Shown piece after piece: positions 14,127 to 21,417 of a DNA stretch of 33,595 nt. The DNA lies in assembly GCF_001591345.1 (NCBI RefSeq), contig NZ_BCUS01000069.1:1-33595 (forward strand), written 5' to 3'. The position numbers were made by a program, and so were the translations under genes. The notes under the pieces were generated by a model. It was not told the DNA's origin. It did not search any database and saw nothing but the letters and a program-made list of their open reading frames with translations. Each line of letters begins with the position of its first letter. The first letter of the stretch is position 1. Origin of the DNA: Variovorax boronicumulans NBRC 103145. GTDB taxonomy: Bacteria; Pseudomonadota; Gammaproteobacteria; Burkholderiales; Burkholderiaceae_C.

Positions 14127-16457
14127 TTGACCACTGAACCCAATCCCACGCGCTTCGGCAGCGGCCAGGCGGTGCGCCGCCTCGAGGACGAAAGCCTGCT
14201 CGCAGGCGCCGGCCGTTACACCGACGACGTCACGCTCTCCGAGCAGGCGCATCTCGTCTTCCTTCGCTCTCCGTACCCACATGCGCGCATCGTGTCCATC
14301 GACACGTCCGCGGCCGTCGGCATGCCCGGCGTGCTGCGCGTGATCACCGGGGCCGACCTGGCCGAGGCCGGCGTCAAGCCAATGCCCGGCGCGGCCGGCT
14401 TCAAGCGCGCGGACGGCAGCGACAGCGCCAGCCCGCCCCGCCGCGCCCTGGCGCACGAGCGCGCGCGCTTCGTCGGCGAACCGGTGGCGGCCGTCATTGC
14501 CGACACCGTGCAGCAGGCGCGCGATGCGGCCGAGGCCGTGATGGTCGATTACGAAGAGCTGCCGATGGTGGTCGACCTGCCGGGCGCGACCGCCGAAGGC
14601 GCGCCGCTCCTGTGTGAGGAGGCCACGGGCAACATCGCCGCCGAGATGCGCCACGGCAGCAGCGAAGGCGCCACCGCCGCCTTCGAGCGCGCCGCCCACG
14701 TGATCGCGCTGGACGTGAACAACCAGCGCGTGGTCGCGCTCACCATCGAGCCGCGCGCCGTGCTCGCCACGCACGACAGCAAGACCGACCGCCTCACGAT
14801 CCGCATGAGCACCCAGATGCCGTCCGGCGTGCGCGATTCGGTCTGCGCGGCCATTGGCCTGGCGAAAGAAAAAGTGCGCGTGGTCGTGGGCGACGTCGGC
14901 GGCGGCTTCGGCATGAAGACCGGCGCCTACCCCGAGGACATCGCGGTCGCCTACGCCGCACTGCAGGTGGGCCGGCCCGTGAAGTGGGTGGCCGACCGCA
15001 GCGAAGAGTTCCTGTCCAGCGCGCACGGCCGCGACATCGAGGCGCGCGCCGAAATGGCGCTCGATGCCGACGGCAAGATCCTGGCCCTGCGCATCAAGAC
15101 GCTCGCCAACGTGGGCGCCTACGCCACCGGCACCGGTGTCGCGATCCAGCTGCTGATCGGCCCCTGGGTGCAGACCAGCGTCTACGACATCCAGACCATC
15201 GACTTCCATTTCAAGGCGGTGCTCTCCAACACCGCGCCCACCGGCGCCTACCGCGGCGCGGGCCGGCCCGAGGCCATCTTCACCATCGAGCGCCTGATGG
15301 ACGAGGCCGCGCGCCAGACCGGCATCGACCGCATCGCGCTGCGCCGGCGCAACTTCATCCGCCCCGAGCAGATGCCCTACAAGAACCCGATGGCGCAGAC
15401 CTACGACACCGGCCAGTTCGAGTCGGTGATGGACCAGGCGCTGCAGCTGGCCGACTGGCAGGGCTTCGAGGCCCGCGCGGCCGAATCGGCGGCGCGCGGC
15501 AAGCAGCGCGGCCTGGGCATTGCCACGTTCCTCGAATGGACCGGCGGCAACGTGTTCGAAGAGCGCGTGACCGTCTCGGTGCAGGCCGATGGCGTGATCG
15601 AGGTGTTCTCGGCCGTCAACGCCATGGGGCAGGGCATTGCGACCTCGCTCGCGCAGCTGGCCGTCGATGCCTTCGGCGTGCCCATCGAGAAGGTGCGCGT
15701 GGTGCTCGGCGACACCGACCGCGGCGACGGCTTCGGCAGCGCCGGCTCGCGTTCGCTCTTCACCGGCGGCTCGGCCGTGCGCATCGGCGCCGAGCGCACC
15801 ATCGACAAGGCGCGCGAACTCGCGGCGCAGGAGTTCGAGGCCTCCATCGACGACATCGTCTACAGCCGCGGCACCTTCATCGTGGCCGGCACCGACCTCG
15901 AACTCGACCTGTTCACCCTGGCTGCCAAGCAGCCAGGGCGCGAGATCTTCGTCGACTCCACCAGCACCGTGGCCGGCCCGAGCTGGCCCAACGGCTGCCA
16001 CATCTGCGAGATCGAGCTCGATCCGCCCACCGGCGAGATCAGCGTCGTGGCCTACAGCTCGGTCAACGACGTGGGCCGCGTGGTCAACCCGATGATCGTG
16101 CGCGGCCAGCTCGAAGGCGGCGCGGTGCAGGGCATCGGCCAGGCGCTGTACGAGCAGGTGGTGTACGACAGCGAAACCGGCCAGCCCGTCACCGGCAGCC
16201 TCATGGACTACGCCGCGCCGCGCGCCGACATCGTCGACACCATGTTCCAGATGGAAATGGACGAATCCACGCCCTGCAAGAACAACCCGCTGGGCGTGAA
16301 GGGCGTGGGCGAGCTGGGCACCATCGGCGCCACGCCGGCCATCGTCAACGCGGTGGCCGACGCCTTCGCACGCAACGGCCTCGGCGCCCGCGCGCCCCGC
16401 CTGCACATGCCGCTGAGCCCGTCGCGCGTGTGGCAAGCGATGCAAACGATCGACTGA
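14127..16457 (+). CDS. Xanthine/CO dehydrogenase-family Mo-binding subunit
   Basis: This is the molybdopterin-cytosine-dinucleotide-binding large subunit of a molybdenum hydroxylase, 776 residues, close to the usual 770-800. It has the N-terminal RRLEDESLLAGAGRYTDD segment and the a/b-hammerhead domain (about 15-130). The Mo-binding loops VGDVGGGFGMK (near 255) and AYRGAGRPEA (near 373) follow, then the catalytic Glu729 in GVKGVGELGTIG. The AYRGAGR loop marks it as the form II / general hydroxylase type and not true CO dehydrogenase, which has AYxCSFR. The TTG at 14127-14129 is chosen because AAGAGG lies six bases upstream; no ATG fits the family start. The FAD and iron-sulfur subunits that normally accompany it are not in this window. 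Its substrate is unknown. Confidence 0.9.
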   Translation: MTTEPNPTRFGSGQAVRRLEDESLLAGAGRYTDDVTLSEQAHLVFLRSPYPHARIVSIDTSAAVGMPGVLRVITGADLAEAGVKPMPGAAGFKRADGSDSASPPRRALAHERARFVGEPVAAVIADTVQQARDAAEAVMVDYEELPMVVDLPGATAEGAPLLCEEATGNIAAEMRHGSSEGATAAFERAAHVIALDVNNQRVVALTIEPRAVLATHDSKTDRLTIRMSTQMPSGVRDSVCAAIGLAKEKVRVVVGDVGGGFGMKTGAYPEDIAVAYAALQVGRPVKWVADRSEEFLSSAHGRDIEARAEMALDADGKILALRIKTLANVGAYATGTGVAIQLLIGPWVQTSVYDIQTIDFHFKAVLSNTAPTGAYRGAGRPEAIFTIERLMDEAARQTGIDRIALRRRNFIRPEQMPYKNPMAQTYDTGQFESVMDQALQLADWQGFEARAAESAARGKQRGLGIATFLEWTGGNVFEERVTVSVQADGVIEVFSAVNAMGQGIATSLAQLAVDAFGVPIEKVRVVLGDTDRGDGFGSAGSRSLFTGGSAVRIGAERTIDKARELAAQEFEASIDDIVYSRGTFIVAGTDLELDLFTLAAKQPGREIFVDSTSTVAGPSWPNGCHICEIELDPPTGEISVVAYSSVNDVGRVVNPMIVRGQLEGGAVQGIGQALYEQVVYDSETGQPVTGSLMDYAAPRADIVDTMFQMEMDESTPCKNNPLGVKGVGELGTIGATPAIVNAVADAFARNGLGARAPRLHMPLSPSRVWQAMQTID

Positions 16458-16496
16458 GCGCAACTGGCCGGTGATCGAAGAGCGACGAAAGTCATC

Positions 16497-17411
16497 ATGC
16501 GCGTCACCACCGAACTGCAGACCGAGGCGATCCGCGTCTCGACCTACCGCTGCGACGCGGGCGTCGGCGCGGCGCCGTTCACCGAGATGCACGAGACGCA
16601 CTCGGTCTCGTACGTGCGCAAGGGCAGCTTCGGCTGCCGCGCGCTCGGCCGCGACTACGAGCTGGTGGCCGGCGCGGTGCTGGTCGGTGCGCCGGGCGAC
16701 GACTACGTCTGCACCCACGAGCACTTCGCCTGTGGCGACGAATGCCTGTCGTTCCACTTCTCGCCGGGCTTCGTCGACCTGATCGGCGCCGACCGGCGCA
16801 GCTGGCATGCCTCGGCGTTGCCGCCGCTGCCCGAACTCATGGTGCTGGGCGAACTCGCGCAGGTCGCGGTCGAAGGCGGCAGCGACGTGGGCCTGGACGA
16901 GCTGGGCATGGGCTTCGCCAGCCGTTTTCTCGACGTGGGGAAAGGGCGTGGCAAGCCGGCAGCGCCGCCGTCGGCCACGCCGCGCGACCGTCGCCGTGCG
17001 GTCGAGGCCGCGACCTGGATCGAGGCCCACGCCTCCGGCGAGATCGGCCTGGAAGACGCGGCCGCCCAGGCGGGCCTGAGCGCTTTCCATTTCCTGCGGC
17101 TGTTCTCCCAGGTGCTGGGCGTCACGCCGCACCAGTACCTCGTGCGCTCCCGGCTGCGCCGCGCGGCGCGCCTGCTGGCAGACAGCGACCTTGCCGTGAC
17201 CGACGTTGCCCTCGAGGCCGGTTTTGCAGACCTGAGCAACTTCGTGCGCACCTTCCATCGCGCGGCCGGCGTGTCGCCGCGCGGGTTTCGGCTTGCTGCC
17301 AAGGGCGACCGCAAGATTTTCCAAGACCGCCTGGCCGCGCTGCTTCACGATGACCGCTTGATCCACCCTTCAAGCAGGAAGTCATCGCCATGTACGACCA
17401 CATCGGACTGA
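16497..17411 (+). CDS. AraC family transcriptional regulator
   Basis: The 304-residue protein has an N-terminal ligand-sensing part of cupin type (about 10-95; HSVSYVRKGSF and CLSFHFSPGF) and a C-terminal AraC DNA-binding domain (about 165-275). The latter has two helix-turn-helix motifs: GLEDAAAQAGLSAFHFLRLF and VTDVALEAGFADLSNFVRTF, ending GVSPRGFR. About 30 further residues form a polar tail that overlaps the next gene by 22 bases. It starts 39 bases after the Mo-hydroxylase on the same strand without a clear ribosome-binding site, so it is likely in the same operon, perhaps controlling it. The inducer is unknown. Confidence 0.92.
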   Translation: MRVTTELQTEAIRVSTYRCDAGVGAAPFTEMHETHSVSYVRKGSFGCRALGRDYELVAGAVLVGAPGDDYVCTHEHFACGDECLSFHFSPGFVDLIGADRRSWHASALPPLPELMVLGELAQVAVEGGSDVGLDELGMGFASRFLDVGKGRGKPAAPPSATPRDRRRAVEAATWIEAHASGEIGLEDAAAQAGLSAFHFLRLFSQVLGVTPHQYLVRSRLRRAARLLADSDLAVTDVALEAGFADLSNFVRTFHRAAGVSPRGFRLAAKGDRKIFQDRLAALLHDDRLIHPSSRKSSPCTTTSD

Positions 17412-17749
17412 AAGTCAAAGACCTCGCCGCCAGCCGACGCTTCTACGAAGCCGCGCTCGCGCCGCTCGGCCACGTGCTGGGCTCCCACGACGACAGCTAC
17501 GCCGGCCTCGGCCCGGCCGGCGAACCGGCGCTGTGGCTCTACGCCGCGAAAGATGCCAAGGGCCCGGGCACTCACATCGCGTTCCGCGCACCCGACCACG
17601 CCGCCGTCGCCGCCTTCCACAAGGCCGGCTTGAAGGCCGGCGGCACCGACAACGGCGGCGCGGGGCCGCGCGCCGACTACAGCCCGACCTACTACGCGGC
17701 CTTCCTCATCGACCCCGACGGCAACAACGTCGAGGCCGTCTGCCCCTGA
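17390..17749 (+). CDS. VOC family protein (glyoxalase/dioxygenase fold)
   Basis: A 119-residue single-domain VOC protein. It begins MYDHIGLKVKDLAASRRFYE and ends YYAAFLIDPDGNNVEAV, the two paired beta-alpha-beta-beta-beta units of the fold. His4 and Glu near residue 116 sit where metal ligands are found in this superfamily. AGGAAG precedes the ATG. Its first 22 bases overlap the end of the AraC gene, so the two are translated in tight sequence. Members with this sequence pattern are often of unknown substrate; lyase, isomerase or antibiotic-binding roles cannot be told apart here. Confidence 0.9.
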   Translation: MYDHIGLKVKDLAASRRFYEAALAPLGHVLGSHDDSYAGLGPAGEPALWLYAAKDAKGPGTHIAFRAPDHAAVAAFHKAGLKAGGTDNGGAGPRADYSPTYYAAFLIDPDGNNVEAVCP

Positions 17750-17768
17750 CACGAAAGGCATCGACCCC

Positions 17769-18176
17769 ATGGCTACCGTCTACAAGGAATTCATCGTCGA
17801 GGCCGACGCCGCGCAGGTGTGGAACGCGCTGCGCGACTTCGGCGCCGTGCACACGCGCCTCGCGCCGGGCTTTCTCACCGGCTGCGAACTCGACGGGCAG
17901 GGCGCCCGCATCGTCCACTTTGCCAACGGCCTCGTGGCGCGCGAGCTGCTCGTGGCCCTCGACGAAGAGAACCGCCGGCTGGCCTACACCGTGACCGACG
18001 GCAAGGCCACGCACCACCACGCATCGGCCCAGGTGTTCGCGCACGGCGAAGGCCGGTCGCGCTTCGTCTGGATCACCGACGTGCTGCCCGACGGGCTTGC
18101 GGCCTACGTCGGACCCATGATGGCGCAGGGCGGCGCCGCGATGAAGAAGACACTGGAGAAAGCCAGCGAACGATGA
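17769..18176 (+). CDS. SRPBCC family protein
   Basis: The 135-residue protein starts with the START/Bet v1-like opening strand (YKEFIVEADAAQVWNALRDFGAV), runs through antiparallel strands (ELLVALDEENRRLAYTVTDG), and ends with a long amphipathic helix (MMAQGGAAMKKTLEKA). The fold binds hydrophobic ligands; polyketide-cyclase and CoxG-like members belong to it. CoxG-type SRPBCC proteins are known beside Mo-hydroxylase genes, so a link to the large subunit upstream is possible but unproven. AAAGG precedes the ATG. Its stop overlaps the start of the next gene by 4 bases (ATGA). Confidence 0.9.
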   Translation: MATVYKEFIVEADAAQVWNALRDFGAVHTRLAPGFLTGCELDGQGARIVHFANGLVARELLVALDEENRRLAYTVTDGKATHHHASAQVFAHGEGRSRFVWITDVLPDGLAAYVGPMMAQGGAAMKKTLEKASER

Positions 18177-18619
18177 GCACGCCGATGACCCCTGCCGCGA
18201 GCGAGATCCGGGCGGTCGTGCAGCGCTACGCGCAGGCCTGGGCGGCCAACGACCTGAAGGCCATCGTCGACTGCTACCACGACGAGGTCGTCTTTCACTA
18301 CTTCGGCTGCAGCCCGCTCGCGGGCACGCACCGGGGCAAGGCGGCCTGCCTCGCGGTGCTCAAGCAGGTGAAGGAACGAACGAACCGCCGGCTGGTCGCG
18401 ATCCGCGACGTGCTGGCCGGCGAGCATTTCGGGCTGATCGTCGCCGTCGAGCAGTTCGAACACCAGGGGCGCCCGGTCGAGCTGGAACGCCAGCTGCGCT
18501 ACGCCGTGAAGGACGGCAAGCTCAGCGAATGCTGGATCTACGACGAAGACCAGCGCTGGGTCGACGAGGTGCTGTCGTCGCCCGCCGCTCAGAAGTCTTC
18601 GAGCGGCAGCCCCACGTAG
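18173..18619 (+). CDS. NTF2-like (SnoaL-type) protein
   Basis: The 148-residue protein has the cone-shaped NTF2-like pattern: an N-terminal helix (EIRAVVQRYAQAWAANDLKA), a second helix DCYHDEVVFHYFG with conserved acidic and His residues, and a curved sheet ending CWIYDEDQRWVDEVL. Such proteins act as isomerases, cyclases or dehydratases on small hydrophobic ligands or simply bind them. The start is translationally coupled to the SRPBCC gene. The last 31 bases overlap the 3' end of pobA on the other strand, so the last ten or so residues (SSPAAQKSSSGSPT) are encoded antisense to pobA. Confidence 0.88.
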   Translation: MSTPMTPAASEIRAVVQRYAQAWAANDLKAIVDCYHDEVVFHYFGCSPLAGTHRGKAACLAVLKQVKERTNRRLVAIRDVLAGEHFGLIVAVEQFEHQGRPVELERQLRYAVKDGKLSECWIYDEDQRWVDEVLSSPAAQKSSSGSPT

Positions 18620-19770
18620 TTTTCCGCCAGCGCGGTGGACGCCGCGCGCGAATGCACGAGGTAGTCGAGCTCGGCCTCCTGGATCTTCTGGCCGAAGGCG
18701 CCCGTCTCGGGAAAGCGGTGCATCAGCGAGGTGAACCACCACGAGAAGCGCTCGGCCTTCCAGACCCGGCGCAGGCACAGGTCGGAATAACGGTCCAGCG
18801 CCGAGGCCGATTTCTCGTTGTAGAAGATCTCCAGCGCGCGCGACAGGTACCCCACGTCGGCCGTCGCAAGGTTGAGTCCCTTGGCGCCGGTCGGCGGCAC
18901 GATGTGCGCGGCGTCGCCGGCCAGGAACAGCGAGCCGAAGCGCATCGGCTCGGCCACGAAGCTGCGCAGCGGCGCAATGCTCTTTTCGAGCGACGGGCCG
19001 GTCACCAGCCGTTCGCGCGCTTCGGGGTCCAGGCGCGCGCGCAGCTCGTTCCAGAAGGCCTCGTCGCTCCAGTTCTCCACCTTCTCTTCGGTCGGCACCT
19101 GCACGTAGTAGCGCGAGCGCGTGGCGCTGCGCATGCTGCACAGCGCAAAGCCGCGTTCGGTGTTGGCGTAGATGAGTTCGTGCGACACCGGCGGCACGTC
19201 GGCCAGCACGCCGAGCCAGCCGAAGGGGTAGACCTTCTCGTAGGTCTGGATCGCGTCGGCCGGCACGCTGGCGCGGCTCACGCCGTGGTAGCCGTCGCAG
19301 CCGGCGATGAAGTCGCACTCGATCTCGTGCGTCTGGCCGTCTTTCTCGTAGCGAACGCGCGGCTTGGCCGAATCGAAGTCGTGCAGGCTGACGTTGGCTG
19401 CGCTGTAGATCGTCGTGAGGCCTTCGGCCGTGCGCGCTTCCATCAGGTCGCGCGTCACCTCGGTCTGGCCGTACACCGTGACCTGCTTGCCGCCCGTGAG
19501 GCCGTGCATGTCGATGCGGTGGCGCGCGCCCTTGAACAGCAGCTCGATGCCGTCGTGCGGCAGGCCCTCGGCCTTGGCGCGGGTGTCGACGCCCGCGCGC
19601 GCCAGCAGGTCCATCGTGACCTGTTCGAGCACGCCGGCGCGGATGCGGCCCAGCACGTAGTCGCCGCTCTGGCGCTCCACGATGACGTTGTCGATGCCTG
19701 CCTTGTGCAGCAGCTGGCCGAGCAGAAGGCCGGCGGGGCCTGCGCCGATGATGGCGACCTGGGTGCGCAT
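18589..19770 (-). CDS. pobA: 4-hydroxybenzoate 3-monooxygenase
   Basis: An FAD flavoprotein that hydroxylates 4-hydroxybenzoate to protocatechuate with NADPH and O2, feeding the beta-ketoadipate pathway. The 393-residue protein aligns by eye with Pseudomonas PobA almost throughout. It has the Rossmann motif G9-A-G-P-A-G, R42 and R44 in GRIRAGVLEQ, the CDG motif in AGCDGYHGVSR, and SATRSRYYVQVP in the substrate pocket. FAD motif LAGDAAHIVPPTGAKGLN and the C-terminal ENYVGLP Tyr follow. GGAG lies before the ATG. It is transcribed divergently from a regulator whose sequence fits PobR. Its 3' end overlaps the convergent NTF2-like gene by 31 bases. No pca genes are in the window. Confidence 0.97.
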   Translation of the reverse strand: MRTQVAIIGAGPAGLLLGQLLHKAGIDNVIVERQSGDYVLGRIRAGVLEQVTMDLLARAGVDTRAKAEGLPHDGIELLFKGARHRIDMHGLTGGKQVTVYGQTEVTRDLMEARTAEGLTTIYSAANVSLHDFDSAKPRVRYEKDGQTHEIECDFIAGCDGYHGVSRASVPADAIQTYEKVYPFGWLGVLADVPPVSHELIYANTERGFALCSMRSATRSRYYVQVPTEEKVENWSDEAFWNELRARLDPEARERLVTGPSLEKSIAPLRSFVAEPMRFGSLFLAGDAAHIVPPTGAKGLNLATADVGYLSRALEIFYNEKSASALDRYSDLCLRRVWKAERFSWWFTSLMHRFPETGAFGQKIQEAELDYLVHSRAASTALAENYVGLPLEDF

Positions 19771-19846
19771 GTTCGTGTCTCCGAAAGGGTTTTGCCAAGC
19801 GTAGGGCGCGGGCGGCCGGTTGGGGCGGCGGCTGGCGAGGCTCTGT

Positions 19847-19880
19847 GCGATCATGCGAACGCGTGCGCGATCATCGCGCA
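19847..19880. promoter_or_regulatory. Candidate PobR operator between pobA and pobR
   Basis: GCGATCA occurs at 19847-19853 and again at 19867-19873, exactly 20 bases (two helical turns) apart. The second copy lies in a perfect dyad TGCGCGAT-C-ATCGCGCA (19864-19880); the first lies in a poorer version of the same dyad. Placement in the 154-base divergent gap fits control of both genes by one regulator. Confidence 0.55.
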
Positions 19881-19924
19881 ACACTTCTTCAGCCGACCGA
19901 TCCACGACGAACTCCCGACGACGA

Positions 19925-20695
19925 ATGACCATCGCCCGCGCCGACTTCATCGAGGGCATCGCCAAGGGCATGGCGGTGCTCGAAAGCTTCGACACCGAGC
20001 GCCAGCGCCTGAATGCCACGCTGGCGGCCGAGCGCGCCGGCCTCACGCGCGCCGCCGCCCGGCGCCACCTGCTCACGCTGGCCCACCTGGGCTACCTGGA
20101 AACCGACGGCAGCTACTTCTGGATGGCGCCGAAGGTGCTGCGCTTCTCCGGCAGCTACCTGGCCTCGTCGCGCCTGCCGCGCGCGCTGCAGCCCACGCTG
20201 AACCGGCTCGCGGCGCAGACGGGCGAGTCGTTCTCCGCCGTGGTGCTCGACGGCGAAGAGGTGGTCATCGTCGCGCGCAGCGGCAGCTACGGCACGCCGA
20301 CGCGCGTGCTGGCCTACGGCCTGCACCTGGGCGCGCGCCTGCCGGCCCACGCCACCTCGACCGGGCGCGTGCTGCTGGCCGCCATGGCCGCCACGCAGTT
20401 CACGCAGTGGCTCAAGGGCCGGCACCTGGCACGGCTCACGCCGCACACCATCACCCAGGCGCGCGCGCTGCGCCAGCGCATTGCGCAGGTGCGCAAGGAC
20501 GACTACTGCTTCGCCAGCGAAGAGCACGAGCTCGGCGTGCAGGCGCTGGCGGTGCCGCTGCGCGACATGCAGGGCCACACGGTGGCCGCGCTCAACGTGG
20601 TGCTGTCGGGCACGCGCTACCAGGAAGAGACCCTGCAGCGCGAGATGCTGCCGCTGCTGTTCGAGGCGGCGCGCGAGGTGCGCTCCCTCCTGTGA
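19925..20695 (+). CDS. pobR: IclR family regulator, probable PobR
   Basis: A 256-residue regulator with an N-terminal winged helix-turn-helix (about 8-65; ATLAAERAGLTRAAARRHLL) and a C-terminal effector domain (about 80-250; ARLPAHATSTGRVLLAAM, YCFASEEHELGVQALAVPL). The sequence is of the PcaR/PobR/PcaU branch of IclR proteins, which activate aromatic-acid genes in response to 4-hydroxybenzoate or protocatechuate. Divergence from pobA supports the PobR assignment. The ATG at 19925 fits the family N-terminus, though no good ribosome-binding site precedes it. An open frame extends further upstream through the probable operator, which argues against a longer protein. Confidence 0.88.
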   Translation: MTIARADFIEGIAKGMAVLESFDTERQRLNATLAAERAGLTRAAARRHLLTLAHLGYLETDGSYFWMAPKVLRFSGSYLASSRLPRALQPTLNRLAAQTGESFSAVVLDGEEVVIVARSGSYGTPTRVLAYGLHLGARLPAHATSTGRVLLAAMAATQFTQWLKGRHLARLTPHTITQARALRQRIAQVRKDDYCFASEEHELGVQALAVPLRDMQGHTVAALNVVLSGTRYQEETLQREMLPLLFEAAREVRSLL

Positions 20696-20757
20696 ACTGA
20701 GGTGCGCTGAACTTTCAGCTTCGACGCGGCCTCGAACCCCCGAAACGGACATCCACC

Positions 20758-21417
20758 ATGCGACTCCTGCTTCTCGAAGACGACGTGATGATCGGCGAGG
20801 CCGTGCTCGACCTGTTGCGGGCCGAACAGTACGCGGTCGATTGGGTCAAAGACGGCGACGCCGCCGAATCCGCATTGCGCACCCAGCAGTACGACCTGGT
20901 GCTGCTCGACCTGGGCGTGCCGCGCCGCGACGGCCTGGAAGTGCTGCGCGCCCTGCGTGCACGCAAGCAGCGCATGCCGGTGCTGATCGCCACCGCGCGC
21001 GACTCGGTGCAGCAGCGCATCGAAGGCCTCGACGCCGGTGCCGACGACTACGTGCTCAAGCCCTACGACCTCGACGAGCTGCTGGCCCGCATCCGCGCCT
21101 TGCTGCGGCGCGCATCGGGGCGCGCCGAGCCGGTGTATGAGCACATGGGCGTCAGCATCAACCCGGCCACGCGCGAGGTCGCGGTGAACGGCGAACCGGT
21201 GGTGCTGTCGGCGCGCGAGTGGGCCGTGCTCGAGCCGCTGCTGGCCCGCCCGGGCATGGTGCTTTCGCGCGCCCAGCTCGAAGAGAAGCTCTACGGCTGG
21301 AAGGACGAGATCAGCAGCAATGCGGTCGAGGTCTACGTGCACGGCCTGCGCAAGAAGCTGGGTGCCGAACTCATCCGCAACGTGCGCGGCGTCGGCTACA
21401 TGGTGCCCAAGGCATGA
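20758..21417 (+). CDS. OmpR-family response regulator (PmrA/QseB type)
   Basis: The 219-residue protein has a receiver domain (1-115) with acidic pair E7-D8-D9, phosphoacceptor D51, T79 and K101. A winged-helix DNA-binding domain of OmpR/PhoB type (about 125-217) follows, with LSAREWAVLEPLLARPG and SSNAVEVYVHGLRKKLG, ending in RNVRGVGYMV. The sequence is of the QseB/PmrA subgroup. Its stop overlaps the histidine kinase start by 4 bases, and the two are followed by a DegP-type protease gene. The box at 22764-22780 before that gene resembles the PmrA consensus, so the protease is the likely target. Confidence 0.93.
   Translation: MRLLLLEDDVMIGEAVLDLLRAEQYAVDWVKDGDAAESALRTQQYDLVLLDLGVPRRDGLEVLRALRARKQRMPVLIATARDSVQQRIEGLDAGADDYVLKPYDLDELLARIRALLRRASGRAEPVYEHMGVSINPATREVAVNGEPVVLSAREWAVLEPLLARPGMVLSRAQLEEKLYGWKDEISSNAVEVYVHGLRKKLGAELIRNVRGVGYMVPKA

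Noticed and set aside
13956..17366. A very long open frame (over 1100 codons) on the minus strand across the Mo-hydroxylase and AraC genes
   Set aside because: It is antisense to two clearly conserved genes, its composition is Arg/His/Ala/Gly-rich low complexity, and such shadow frames are expected opposite GC-rich codons.
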